Positions 27,452-37,441 of a stretch of 64,000 nucleotides of DNA are shown piece by piece. The stretch is from UBA7332 sp051652645 (GTDB taxonomy: Bacteria; Bacteroidota; Bacteroidia; Bacteroidales; UBA7332): NCBI GenBank assembly GCA_051652645.1, contig JBOFUP010000019.1, forward strand, positions 53,466 to 117,465. The letters run 5' to 3'. The translations under genes and the position numbers were made by a program. The notes beneath the pieces were generated by a model, which searched no databases, was not told the origin of the DNA, and saw nothing but the letters and a program-made list of their open reading frames with translations. Positions within the stretch are counted from its first letter, which is position 1. Each line of letters starts with the position of its first letter.

Positions 27452-28063
27452 GTCCCTATACGTAGTGAGTCACTCTCTAAACAATATATCAAACAAAAAC
27501 ACCAAGAGAAACTAAACTCAGATGCAGTAAACCTTCTACCTACCACAACGGCGTCAACCCTCCTAAATCATCCCAAAAGCATATGCAAGAAACTAGTTGT
27601 GAGAATATCCCTGAATAGAACACGCCAATTGTGCACCTTTGCAGATAAGCCATCTGACAACAATCTTATTCCAATCCACCACTCTGTAAATACTTTCATA
27701 GACTAAGCCCCTGAGCTACTACATACTTGCGAGCTCAAACTATTTAAATGCGTATACAGCATTCACTCCTGCCATTACACTTGGAATGATTTGGACTTAG
27801 CGACATGTATACAACTGGAACTAAATAAAAATTACCTACCATAGGCTATATATTATCTAGGCACTACCTAACAAAGAGATGACATGCGTAAAGTTGAGCT
27901 CTAACTATTTCTGAATAATACCGTCTCATTAAATTCATATCTCTGAGTTTGATCTGAATTTGAAAATTAGATAGATATGGCTAATAATAAATCTACAAAT
28001 ACAATTAACTGTAGATAAAACAAGGAAGCTGCTACAAAAATAGTTTTCAAAATAATGGTTAAT

Positions 28064-28097
28064 TTTGTACTTAAACGGCTCAATATATATATATTTG
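28064..28097 (+). promoter_or_regulatory. Promoter of the pectate lyase gene
   Basis: TTTG (28064-28067) and TATATTTG (28090-28097) with a 22-base spacer, about 90 bases upstream of the ATG. Confidence 0.55.
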
Positions 28098-28186
28098 CAC
28101 ACATTATACAAAAATCATCTAGAGGATAACACCTATTAAAATCTCTATAATAACCTAAATTAATCAAATAGAAATCAATCTAAAGT

Positions 28187-30463
28187 ATGAAGAAAACTCT
28201 ACTCCTATCAGCACTACTTTTGTGTAGCACGCTCTCTATTTTGGCCGACACCGTTATCGTAAACGGAGCTAAAGGTTGGCTTGAAACAGCTAGCATAGAA
28301 TGGCTCCCAAGTGAAAAGGCACAAAGCTATAATGTATATGTTAACGGTCAAGGTATGACCGATATGAAAATTGACGATCAGTTGATACGCAATTACGGTG
28401 ACTATTTCAGAGCAGACATCCTAGGACTTAAGGCAGGTGAATACACACTAAGAGTTGCTCCCGTGGTAGATGACACTGAATTATCCTCCACTGTGTCCGA
28501 ACCCGTGACTGTAAACTCTTTTGATAGATCGGGCTTTGCCTTTTCGAATAGTAAACTTCCTGGTGCCTACAAAGCAGACGGAACACTTAAGGATAATGCC
28601 GTTGTGATCTACATCACCGAGAACACTAAAAACAGTGTAGAGTTCTCCGTTAAAACATCTTCTTCTGGCTATACGAACTGTGTAGGATTTCAAAACATAC
28701 TCGACGCTTTCAAAAAAGGACAAGAGAGCAGACCATTTGTATTCAGATTTGTGGGACAGATAACGGACTTCGCAACTATGTACAACGGCGACATAGTAGT
28801 TGAAAACAAAAAGAACCACAACAACCCTATAACACTAGAGGGTGTGGGCAATGATGCCGTTGCTGACGGATGGGGTATCCGCCTAAAAGGAGCTGCTAGT
28901 GTAGAGATTCGCAATATAGCGACTATGAACGTTGACAGTTCTGAAGGGGACAACATAGGTCTTCAACAAGACAACGAGTACGTATGGGTTCACCACTGTG
29001 ACTTTTTCTATGGTCATGCCGGTAGCGATGGTGATCAAGCAAAAGGTGATGGTGCTCTAGACTGCAAACGCTCAACATACGTAACATTTTCGTACAACCA
29101 CTATTGGGATGCTGGAAAATGTAATCTACTTGGACTAAGTGAGAATACAACGGAAGGTCTATATATAACTTACCACCACAACTGGTTTGACCATTCCGAT
29201 TCACGCCACCCTAGGGTACGCTTCTACTCGGCTCACGTATATAACAACTACTATGATGGTAACTCAAAGTATGGCGTAGGCTCAACAAATGGCTCATCTG
29301 TGTTTGTGGAGAAGAACTACTTCCGCAACTGTAAGAACCCTATGATGATCTCTATGCAAGGCACTGACACCAAGATGGGAACAGACGAGAAGAACTCCCC
29401 TACTTTCTCGAAAGAAGATGGTGGTATCATCAAATCATTCGACAACATCATGGTGGAGGGTTTCACTCACGTACCATACTCAAAATCTAATGGTATACAC
29501 TTTGACGCTTATGACGTTGAGAGTAGAAACACTACGGTACCTTCTGAGGTAATATCTAAACAAGGTGGTAATAGCTACAATAACTTCGACACAAACATTA
29601 ATGTAATGTATGAGTATACACCTCATGATCCATCAGAGGTAGTTGATGTGGTAACTACACTGGCAGGAAGACAAGAGGGTGGTGATTTCCAGTGGAGTTT
29701 TAACAATGCAATAGATGATGCTTCATACGCTGTGAATCAAGAGTTGAAAAATGCCTTAGTAAACTACAAAACAAAACTCGTAGCTATTCAAGGTGACGGC
29801 GAACCGGGAGAGAACCCAGATGGCGGTGATGGTAGTGGCGGAGACAACAACGGTGGAGGTGGTTCTATCGAGGGAGACGTAACTCACAACTTTACTACTC
29901 AAGGTCTTAATAGTGAATTCTTTACTATCTCAGGAAACTTAAGTACTTCAAGAGGTGAGGTTACATATAATGGATTACTATTGACTACTGCATTGAAGAT
30001 TGAATCTGCAACATCAATAGATTTCACCACTACTCAAGATGGCGAATTGACCCTCGTATTTGCAGCAGGAACAGCGAAGCGCATATACATTAATGGTGTT
30101 AGCTACAGCTCTTCTAATGGTATTTTGAATGTCAAGATACCAGCGGGTGAATATAAAATCACTAAACATGATACTACCGACATTTTCTACATTGCTATAG
30201 AACTTGAAGATGACACTTCGACTAGTATTGAAACTCTTGATGCATCACTTAGAGTTTACCCTAATCCAGTGAGAGACATCGTTAGAATTGACTGCGAAGC
30301 AGAAATACACGGTGTTGAGCTTTACAACATAGCTGGTCTATTAGTTGGTAAGAACAGAGTGAATGTAAACACAATTGACATGTCAAACCTAAGTAAAGGT
30401 GTTTATATTATTAGAATTCACACTGAATATGGATATATCCAACGTCAAGTGATGAAAAATTAA
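28187..30463 (+). CDS. Secreted polysaccharide lyase family 1 pectate lyase with T9SS tail
   Basis: An extracellular enzyme that cleaves polygalacturonate by beta-elimination. Residues 1-20 are a signal peptide, then a fibronectin-III-like domain (about 25-105), a right-handed beta-helix pectate lyase domain (about 110-530), a Gly/Asp-rich linker near 545-560, a beta-sandwich domain, and a type IX secretion sorting domain (YPNPVRD ... GVYIIRIHTEYGY) at the end. The lyase core shows WVHHCDFFYGHAG, DCKRSTYVTFSYN and HHNWFDHSDSRHPRVRF, the last containing the catalytic Arg region. No other pectin genes or SusCD pair are adjacent. Confidence 0.9.
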   Translation: MKKTLLLSALLLCSTLSILADTVIVNGAKGWLETASIEWLPSEKAQSYNVYVNGQGMTDMKIDDQLIRNYGDYFRADILGLKAGEYTLRVAPVVDDTELSSTVSEPVTVNSFDRSGFAFSNSKLPGAYKADGTLKDNAVVIYITENTKNSVEFSVKTSSSGYTNCVGFQNILDAFKKGQESRPFVFRFVGQITDFATMYNGDIVVENKKNHNNPITLEGVGNDAVADGWGIRLKGAASVEIRNIATMNVDSSEGDNIGLQQDNEYVWVHHCDFFYGHAGSDGDQAKGDGALDCKRSTYVTFSYNHYWDAGKCNLLGLSENTTEGLYITYHHNWFDHSDSRHPRVRFYSAHVYNNYYDGNSKYGVGSTNGSSVFVEKNYFRNCKNPMMISMQGTDTKMGTDEKNSPTFSKEDGGIIKSFDNIMVEGFTHVPYSKSNGIHFDAYDVESRNTTVPSEVISKQGGNSYNNFDTNINVMYEYTPHDPSEVVDVVTTLAGRQEGGDFQWSFNNAIDDASYAVNQELKNALVNYKTKLVAIQGDGEPGENPDGGDGSGGDNNGGGGSIEGDVTHNFTTQGLNSEFFTISGNLSTSRGEVTYNGLLLTTALKIESATSIDFTTTQDGELTLVFAAGTAKRIYINGVSYSSSNGILNVKIPAGEYKITKHDTTDIFYIAIELEDDTSTSIETLDASLRVYPNPVRDIVRIDCEAEIHGVELYNIAGLLVGKNRVNVNTIDMSNLSKGVYIIRIHTEYGYIQRQVMKN

Positions 30464-30493
30464 AATAAATAGGTGTAACAACATATAGATTAT

Positions 30494-30530
30494 AGAAGCG
30501 AGGTCAACAATACGTTTGACCTCGCTTCTT
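30494..30530 (+). terminator. Terminator of the pectate lyase gene
   Basis: A perfect 14-bp stem (30494-30507 with 30516-30529) lies 30 bases after the stop. Confidence 0.75.
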
Positions 30531-30617
30531 CTGTTTATTGATATACTTTAATAGATATAACTTGATATTATTTCTCTGAATCGATTATAATATATTAGTA
30601 AAATAAATAAAATAATA

Positions 30618-30625
30618 TATCTTTG
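30618..30625 (+). promoter_or_regulatory. Promoter -7 box of the ferrochelatase/sensor-kinase pair
   Basis: TATCTTTG lies 29 bases upstream of the ATG at 30655. This supports use of the first ATG and hence the membrane-anchor segment. Confidence 0.6.
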
Positions 30626-30654
30626 CAGTGTACATATATTAAGTAATTGAATAG

Positions 30655-31758
30655 ATGAGGTTGAGACGTATTATTGTGATTCTTTTCGTACTTATAGCTA
30701 TATCACTAGCTTTATGCGGCTTATACACAGATAGGGAAATGAATAAAAGAGACTTCACAATTGACACAGAGAGTTTGCATAATAAAACAAATGCAACTAT
30801 ACTAATAAACACTGGCTCCCCAGCTGAGCTTAATCGTTATGCAGTAAAGGATTTTATAGGAAGTATGTTATCAGACTTGCACGTTATGAGTATACCTGCA
30901 ATCCTGAGGATACCTTTAGCTCGAGGCATAATAGCGCCATTTCGCGCATCATCATCTCTTGAGCGATATAGATTAATTTGGGGTGAAGGCTTAGAGTCTC
31001 CACTACTAAGGGAGTCTCGCAAGCTATCTTTAGCGTGCGAACAGTTAATCTCAAACCCCGTTGATTTATCCATGAGATATGGTAGACCTAACATATCTAC
31101 AGTAATCCATAATATGGAGGATAGAGAAATTCTATATGACACATTGACTCTATTTCCACTTTTCCCTCAGTTTGCTGTCTCATCTTACCATACAGCTGTT
31201 GAACATACAATTAGCCAATTAAAGCAAATTGGCTTCAGTGGAGAAATATTTGCAGTAAAACCATACTACAACCATCCGGCATACGTAAAATGTGTTGCTA
31301 ATAAATTAAGATCAAGATTAGAGGGTGGATTTGATATGCTTCTTTTTAGTTTTCACAGCCTTCCTCTATCTCATATTAGCGAAGGTGAAAAGATGGGTGT
31401 AGATTACGACTACAGATTCCAATGTATGGAGAGCGCTCGTTTAATAGCTGAGGAACTTGGAGTTGAGCAAGAGAAATATCGAGTAGTTTGGTCCTCTGCA
31501 ATTGACAAGAAGTGGCAACGTCCATATATGGAAGATGTTGTAGCGAGCCTACCTTCGGAGGGCATTTCAAGTTTAATAATTACTGCGCCAGGGTTTATTG
31601 TTGATAATCTAGAGTCGTTGTACGACCTAGGGTGTGAGGCTAAGGAGATATTCCTTAGCAGTGGAGGCGAAAGATTTGAATTTGTGGAGTGTGTGAATGA
31701 CTCCTTTGCTGAGGCTCTCGTTGAGATCTCTGCTTCAGAACTAAAAGTTAGAATATAA
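30655..31758 (+). CDS. Ferrochelatase-like protein with N-terminal membrane anchor
   Basis: The protein matches ferrochelatase, which inserts iron into protoporphyrin IX. ILINTGSP corresponds to the NLGTP start motif, His234 lies in FSFHSLP (catalytic His), and Glu320 lies in PGFIVDNLESLYDL (catalytic Glu). It is unusual in having a membrane helix at residues 6-24 before the domain; bacterial HemH is normally soluble or peripheral. A later Met at codon 29 would remove it, but the promoter position favours the longer form. The membrane segment does not end in a lipobox. It lies 29 bases before a sensor kinase gene. It could be a ferrochelatase paralogue. Confidence 0.78.
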   Translation: MRLRRIIVILFVLIAISLALCGLYTDREMNKRDFTIDTESLHNKTNATILINTGSPAELNRYAVKDFIGSMLSDLHVMSIPAILRIPLARGIIAPFRASSSLERYRLIWGEGLESPLLRESRKLSLACEQLISNPVDLSMRYGRPNISTVIHNMEDREILYDTLTLFPLFPQFAVSSYHTAVEHTISQLKQIGFSGEIFAVKPYYNHPAYVKCVANKLRSRLEGGFDMLLFSFHSLPLSHISEGEKMGVDYDYRFQCMESARLIAEELGVEQEKYRVVWSSAIDKKWQRPYMEDVVASLPSEGISSLIITAPGFIVDNLESLYDLGCEAKEIFLSSGGERFEFVECVNDSFAEALVEISASELKVRI

Positions 31759-31787
31759 AAAAGGACAATAACCCAACTGTTTGCAAA

Positions 31788-33755
31788 ATGAATAAAAGAG
31801 TCACTCTAATACTATTAATAATTTTCGTTCTTCTTCCCATAAAAAGTTTTGGTACCGTTGATCTGCAAGAAGTAGCTATCGTTTCTACCTTTGGTAGTTG
31901 GAATATGAGGATGATAGAATCAATTCGTAACGAATCGAGAGACGTCAATCTAAGGTTAAAGCTTCTTTCAAGTGGAGATGTGGATCATTTCGATAATTGG
32001 CATGAAGAGTTAGAGCTTTTCAAGGAAGAGATTAGCAAAAATCCTCCTAAGGCTATTATTTTAATCGGGGATGAATGTTGGATTGTTTTTAAAGAAATTA
32101 TAGAGAAAGAAGAGTTCAGCATTCCTATAATACTATGCGGAGTCAAGGAGTATACAATGAAATACAAAGACCTCATTAAACTAGGCAGTAGTGAAGGGCT
32201 CAACAACTTTATACCTCTTGAAGAGACTCTCAAAGGACTAAATGCTTATGCAGTGATAGAGCCCGTTGAGGTTAAGAATGTATATCATATGATGGTCAAG
32301 GTGAACCCCGAGATGGATAAAGTGGCCCTTTTGACTAGATCGAAATACTACGGTAGTTATGTTCAATTTATCACAAAGAAATTCTTCGAAGAGAACTATC
32401 CTCATATAAAAACTAAGTTCTATAAGTCAAATGAGTATACAACTCAGCAAATGGCGGATGAGCTAAAAGCAATGGATCGTAAAACAGGAGTAGCTTTCAG
32501 CTCTTGGGGATCAAGACGCACAGACACAATTAAATCAATAGATAATACATATAAGCTCTTTGGGTTCTTCACCCCTTCCCCTCCTTTTATGGTTGGGTTC
32601 AATAAAAGATCGATTAATCACGTACTAGGTGGAGACTTTCCTAACAGTGAGCAGACAGCCACTGAGACGATGAGGGTATTGCTCAAACTATTATCAGGTG
32701 ATAGAATTGAGTCTAAAATAATCAACCCTACCAAAAGGGTTCTTCATATTAACGCAGAGGCAATGAATCTATGGAGTATTCCTGAGAGTTTACTACCAGA
32801 GGATGTTGTAATATATAATCAGAGTAGTAGCTTCCTGCAGAAATATTCAAATTATATCTGGAGTATCCTAATCATCATACTGACAGTTATTATTGTTGTG
32901 CTTGAAGACCACAAAAAGAAGGTTAGATACAGAAGGGAATTAGAAAAAAAGAACAGACTTCTTGAGAAGGCTAATCAAATAGCAGATAATGAGAGAAAAA
33001 GAGCTGAGGAAGCGACTAAGATGAAGTCTATATTCTTGGCAAATATGAGTCATGAAATAAAAACTCCTCTAAATGCTATAGTTGGATTCTCCAATCTTAT
33101 AACAAACGAAAATATTGACTCTGATGAAAAAAAGGAAATTTGCAAAATAATAGATAAGAATTCTCAAATTGTTAATAGCCTAATATCTGACCTACTCGAC
33201 CTCTCTAGGATTGAGAGTGGAGTTGTGAATATAGAACTAAAACCCATTGATCTAAAGACGATTATTGATCGTTGCTACTTCTCTCAGCAGATAAATTGGA
33301 GCTCTAATGCAAAATTCACAAAAGAGATACCAAACACAGTCGTTACTGTTCTAGCTGATGAGATTAGACTCCAACAGGTGATACATAATCTAATCTCTAA
33401 TGCTCAAAAGCACACATCTAGTGGTGAGGTTACTCTTGGATATAGAGTAGACGATGATCATTCAGTGATAATATATGTAAATGACACAGGTGCTGGAATA
33501 CCTGAAGAACACATTCATGACATCTTCAATAGATTCTTCAAAGCTACGACAAAGGTGCAAGGTACTGGTCTCGGACTAACGATTTCTAAGACACTTGTAG
33601 AAAAGATGAAAGGCAAAATATGGGTTGAATCAACCATAGGAAAGGGATCAATTTTCTACTTCTCTATCCCTACTACATCTAACTACAGCAAGATTGCACA
33701 ACCAGAGGTTTTTAAATATGAAAGTGAGAACGCTCTTACTAGTTGCATCTCATAG
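31788..33755 (+). CDS. Membrane sensor histidine kinase with ABC-substrate-binding-like sensor
   Basis: The 655-residue protein has a signal/first helix (1-22), an extracytoplasmic domain of about 320 residues resembling periplasmic substrate-binding proteins (ABC_sub_bind type), a membrane helix at about 353-374, a short coiled coil, then HisKA with His422 in MSHEIKTPLN, and HATPase_c with N-box NLISNAQKH, DTGAGIP and GTGLGLTIS. It lacks a receiver domain and no response regulator is nearby. It likely senses a small ligand and shares an operon with the ferrochelatase-like gene. Confidence 0.88.
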   Translation: MNKRVTLILLIIFVLLPIKSFGTVDLQEVAIVSTFGSWNMRMIESIRNESRDVNLRLKLLSSGDVDHFDNWHEELELFKEEISKNPPKAIILIGDECWIVFKEIIEKEEFSIPIILCGVKEYTMKYKDLIKLGSSEGLNNFIPLEETLKGLNAYAVIEPVEVKNVYHMMVKVNPEMDKVALLTRSKYYGSYVQFITKKFFEENYPHIKTKFYKSNEYTTQQMADELKAMDRKTGVAFSSWGSRRTDTIKSIDNTYKLFGFFTPSPPFMVGFNKRSINHVLGGDFPNSEQTATETMRVLLKLLSGDRIESKIINPTKRVLHINAEAMNLWSIPESLLPEDVVIYNQSSSFLQKYSNYIWSILIIILTVIIVVLEDHKKKVRYRRELEKKNRLLEKANQIADNERKRAEEATKMKSIFLANMSHEIKTPLNAIVGFSNLITNENIDSDEKKEICKIIDKNSQIVNSLISDLLDLSRIESGVVNIELKPIDLKTIIDRCYFSQQINWSSNAKFTKEIPNTVVTVLADEIRLQQVIHNLISNAQKHTSSGEVTLGYRVDDDHSVIIYVNDTGAGIPEEHIHDIFNRFFKATTKVQGTGLGLTISKTLVEKMKGKIWVESTIGKGSIFYFSIPTTSNYSKIAQPEVFKYESENALTSCIS

Positions 33756-33767
33756 AGAGATACGTAA

Positions 33768-33818
33768 AAATATCGGGAGTACTAATTAGCTTTATTGCTA
33801 AGAGTACTCCCGATATTT
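33768..33818. terminator. Bidirectional terminator between sensor kinase and META lipoprotein
   Basis: 16-base arms (33768-33783 and 33803-33818) form a stem between convergent genes, with A/T runs outside. Confidence 0.75.
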
Positions 33819-33862
33819 GTTTTATAGAATCAATTGAGAAATACTCAATCGAAATAATAATG

Positions 33863-34333
33863 TTAGTTCTTAGGAGCAGACTCCTCTTGAGCCTTAACTA
33901 CTACAAAAAGAGTATTACCAGCCTCATCAACAAAGTTATAACGCCCCTCTGATGCAGGAACCACTTTAACTACACTGTTAAGTGCTCTTAAGTAATTTTG
34001 CTCAAGTTGCATCTGTGGCTCTGGGCAAGCCATCATAGTTGTCATAACTTGAGGGAACTTGATTGAAGTGGCATTCGTTGAGTCAAGAAGGATATTACCA
34101 TTTGTGATATTACACCCACCTTTACCAGATAGACGTCCTTCAGAGAAGTTCAATAACATGAAAGGTCCATCCTCTTTTGAAGAGGTGACCTCCTGACCAT
34201 TAAGCTCAACTACATTCCAACGACCATCCATAGTGTTCACATTGAAGTCAGCTGATTTATTATTAGATGTTGACTTACATGAGCTAAATCCAAAGACTGC
34301 TAGTGCAGCTACAAAAAGAAAAATCTTTTTCAT
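33863..34333 (-). CDS. META-domain (HslJ-like) lipoprotein
   Basis: A 156-residue exported lipoprotein with lipobox SSC near residue 19. The META domain follows: DGRWNVVELNGQEV, GKGGCNITNGN, and IKFPQVMTTMMACPEPQ, the typical Cys-paired pattern of HslJ and META proteins. These proteins are linked to heat-shock or envelope stress in other bacteria, but the role here is not known. It appears monocistronic. Confidence 0.88.
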   Translation of the reverse strand: MKKIFLFVAALAVFGFSSCKSTSNNKSADFNVNTMDGRWNVVELNGQEVTSSKEDGPFMLLNFSEGRLSGKGGCNITNGNILLDSTNATSIKFPQVMTTMMACPEPQMQLEQNYLRALNSVVKVVPASEGRYNFVDEAGNTLFVVVKAQEESAPKN

Positions 34334-34423
34334 ACGATATTAATTATTAATTAGTTTTGCTACTAGATCATCATCATAGGACATAGATCCACGACAACGG
34401 ATAGAGTATTTATTATAAAGATG

Positions 34424-36394
34424 CTAAAAGTTTCTCAATTGCTGCATGGCTATTTCAAGATCTTTTAGCCACACCTCAGATGATGCATCACTAGGCATAC
34501 GCCAATCACCTCTAGGAGATAGGTTTATAGAACCAACCTTTGGGCCATCTGGCATACAAGATCTTTTGAATTGCTGCTGAAAGAATCGTCTGATAAACAC
34601 TTTTAACCAACGATATATAATCTCTAAATCATACTTACCCTTGAAAGCATGAACGGCAAGAATTAATATTCTCTTTGGGGAGAATCCAAAACGGACCATA
34701 TAATAGAGAAAAAAATCATGAAGCTCGTAAGGACCTACAATATCTTCTGTCTTCTGAGAGATCTCGCCCGATGAGTCGGCAGGCAAAAGCTCTGGACTCA
34801 CTGGTGTGTCTAGTATGTCAAGAAGTGTATCACAAGCCTCTTTTGATATCTGATGAAGGGCAATCCACTCAACAAGAACCCTAACAAGACTCTTTGGTAT
34901 GCTACTATTGACTCCATACATAGACATATGGTCGCCATTGTAAGTAGCCCATCCCAAGGCTAGTTCGGAGAGATCTCCCGTACCAATGACTATCCCACCC
35001 TCCTTATTAGATAGATTCATCAATATTTTAGTTCGCTCTCTTGCTTGGGTATTCTCATAAGTAACATCGTGGATAGAAGGGTCGTGATCCAGATCCACAA
35101 AGTGCTGTTCGCATGCTGGCTTTATATCAATCTCTTTAGTTGTTATACCAAGCGCACTCATAAGCTTTAGAGCATTAGAGTATGTTCTTCCCGTCGTTCC
35201 ATAGCCTGGCATAGTAACACCGAGTATTGTCGAAGGTGGAAGGTTGAGTATCTCACAGCTCTTGATACACACTAATAGAGCCAATGTTGAATCAAGGCCC
35301 CCTGATATACCCAAGACCATCTTCTTAGCCTTGGTATGGAGAAACCTCTTGGCTAAACCTGATGCTTGTATATTGAATATCTCTTGACAACGGTCTTGCA
35401 TCGACTCTTTCGAGGGCACGAATGGCAAAGGGTTGACCTCTCTCATTATCGAGGAGACACTCTTTTGCTGAAACTCAACCTTTAGTCTTACTGCATCAGA
35501 TATCAATGATGGATTAATTGACTCAAGAGGCTCATAAAAGCTGCTCTTTCGTACTCTCTCAGCCTTGAGCCTCTCAATGTCAATATCTACAATTCCAAGT
35601 TTTTGATCAATATCAAATCGGTTATCTTGGTGCATTATCGAACCATTCTCAGCAATAATCCCCTTTCCTGCAAATACTAGGTCTGTTGTCGACTCTCCAA
35701 AGCCAGCTGATGAGTAGACATATGCCGAATGGCAACGGGCTGATTGTTGCCTAATAAGCTCAACAAGATAATCATGCTTGCCTACAACCTCATTGCTAGC
35801 CGAGAGGTTGAAAGTAATATGAGAACCTTGCATAGAGTGTATTGAGGATGGTGGTATTGGTGTCCATAAATCCTCACAAAGCTCAATAGAGAAATTAAAA
35901 TGATTAGAGGTAAAAACCCCTCCCCTCACTACTGGAACCATTGTATCAAAGAACTCTATCTCCTTGACTCTTATCTGTGATGCAGGAGCAAACCACCTCT
36001 TCTCATAAAATTCGCCATAATTAGGGAGATAGCTTTTTGGCACAACTGCTATGAGCGATCCATCACCGATAAGAGCAGCCATATTATACAAAATGCCATT
36101 AACTTCCATTGGAAGACCAACAATCAGCTTGGTCTCTCTACTGAGAGTGTGCTGTGTAAGCCTATAGAGATTTCTCTTGGCTTGATCTAAAAGAGTCCTA
36201 TTAAGGAATAGATCTCCACAGGTGTATCCCGTGATAGATAGCTCTGGTAAGCATAGTATATCCACACTCTCTTTAGCTGCTCTACCCCAAAGCTCTATGA
36301 TCTGTTCTTGGTTGTAGTCGCAATCTCCCACATTGAGGTGTGGAACACCGGTAGCGACACGAACAAACCCCTCGTTATGTAGGTTAATTCTCAT
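34424..36394 (-). CDS. nadE: Glutamine-dependent NAD+ synthetase
   Basis: Makes NAD+ from deamido-NAD+ using ammonia released from glutamine. The N-terminal half is a nitrilase-type glutaminase with Glu in LPELSITGY, Lys in VPKSYLPNYGEFYE and Cys in SIELCEDLW. The C-terminal half is the synthetase with P-loop GISGGLDST and IVIGTGDLSELALGWATY. Length 656 residues fits the two-domain form. It lies 12 bases after the rsgA stop, so the two are probably co-transcribed. Confidence 0.96.
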   Translation of the reverse strand: MRINLHNEGFVRVATGVPHLNVGDCDYNQEQIIELWGRAAKESVDILCLPELSITGYTCGDLFLNRTLLDQAKRNLYRLTQHTLSRETKLIVGLPMEVNGILYNMAALIGDGSLIAVVPKSYLPNYGEFYEKRWFAPASQIRVKEIEFFDTMVPVVRGGVFTSNHFNFSIELCEDLWTPIPPSSIHSMQGSHITFNLSASNEVVGKHDYLVELIRQQSARCHSAYVYSSAGFGESTTDLVFAGKGIIAENGSIMHQDNRFDIDQKLGIVDIDIERLKAERVRKSSFYEPLESINPSLISDAVRLKVEFQQKSVSSIMREVNPLPFVPSKESMQDRCQEIFNIQASGLAKRFLHTKAKKMVLGISGGLDSTLALLVCIKSCEILNLPPSTILGVTMPGYGTTGRTYSNALKLMSALGITTKEIDIKPACEQHFVDLDHDPSIHDVTYENTQARERTKILMNLSNKEGGIVIGTGDLSELALGWATYNGDHMSMYGVNSSIPKSLVRVLVEWIALHQISKEACDTLLDILDTPVSPELLPADSSGEISQKTEDIVGPYELHDFFLYYMVRFGFSPKRILILAVHAFKGKYDLEIIYRWLKVFIRRFFQQQFKRSCMPDGPKVGSINLSPRGDWRMPSDASSEVWLKDLEIAMQQLRNF

Positions 36395-36406
36395 ATCTAA
36401 TAATTT

Positions 36407-37330
36407 TTAACGGTACTTCTCCTCCTCCTCATCATTCAAGATGCTGATGTATGAACTATATCTAGATTGGCTTATATAATGATTCTCTACAGCCTCTAAT
36501 ACTGCACATCCTGGCTCATTTATATGCCTGCAATTATTAAACCTGCAATTTGCAGAGTGTTTAAAGATATCAGGAAAGAAGTGAGAGACCTCCTCTTTCT
36601 TGAAATCGACAGTACCAAATCCTCTTATTCCTGGAGTGTCTATAATATAACCCTGTTCTGGAGTCTCATACATTTCAGAGAATGTCGTTGTGTGCATACC
36701 CTGCTGATGCGCCTGAGAAATCTCACCAGTACGAATGGTTAATCCAGGAATAAGTGCATTAATTAATGTAGACTTCCCCACTCCAGAATGACCAGAAAGG
36801 AGAGTTATTCGTCCTTTTATCTTATCCCTTACCATATCAAGATTATAACCACTCTTGGCTGATATATTATGGCAGGGATAGCCGATACTACTATATAGAT
36901 TAGTAATTGCCTGCGAATACTCCATCTCCTCTTGGTCAAGTGCATCAGATTTATTTATGAGTATCTCAACAGGAATACGGTAGGCCTCAGCCGAGGCAAG
37001 AAAACGATCTATAAAGACAGTGGTCGTGGCTGGTGCTTTGAGTGTAATGATAAGAAAAGCTTGATCTAGATTGGCCGCAAGTATGTGAGCTTGCTTTGAG
37101 AGATTCGAAGAACGACGAATGATATAGTTTCGTCTCTCTTCTATCTCATGTATCATAGCTTGACCCTCTTGATTCAATGTAATCTTCACTCTATCCCCAA
37201 CGGCAATAGGATTAGTGGTTCTAATTCCTTGAAGTCTAAACTTCCCTTTGATTTTACACTCAACCATCTTGCCTTCGTCTGTTTTGACAGAGTACCAACT
37301 ACCGGTATTTTTTATTACGAGTCCATTCAT
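36407..37330 (-). CDS. rsgA: Ribosome small-subunit maturation GTPase RsgA
   Basis: A circularly permuted GTPase that checks late 30S assembly. I start at the ATG at 37328-37330 (MNGLVIKNTGSWYSV, 307 residues), because the extra 12 upstream codons are not conserved-looking. The OB fold comes first, then NKSD (G4), GHSGVGKST (G1), DTPGIRGFG (G3) and the C-terminal zinc site CRFNNCRHINEPGC. It lies about 110 bases downstream of frr. Confidence 0.95.
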   Translation of the reverse strand: MNGLVIKNTGSWYSVKTDEGKMVECKIKGKFRLQGIRTTNPIAVGDRVKITLNQEGQAMIHEIEERRNYIIRRSSNLSKQAHILAANLDQAFLIITLKAPATTTVFIDRFLASAEAYRIPVEILINKSDALDQEEMEYSQAITNLYSSIGYPCHNISAKSGYNLDMVRDKIKGRITLLSGHSGVGKSTLINALIPGLTIRTGEISQAHQQGMHTTTFSEMYETPEQGYIIDTPGIRGFGTVDFKKEEVSHFFPDIFKHSANCRFNNCRHINEPGCAVLEAVENHYISQSRYSSYISILNDEEEEKYR

Positions 37331-37441
37331 TTTGTTGGATTTGGTAAGAAGCATTAAAAGAAACAAAGAAGAATGTAAGCCAAGAAATAACTCCTTGACT
37401 CAACACTCTTCTTTTGTAATATTCTATGTTATCAAAATAAA

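Noticed and set aside
27365..27706. 113-codon plus-strand reading frame after the small hypothetical gene
   Set aside because: It runs through a terminator-like hairpin and T-run, has no promoter or ribosome-site support, and its composition looks noncoding.
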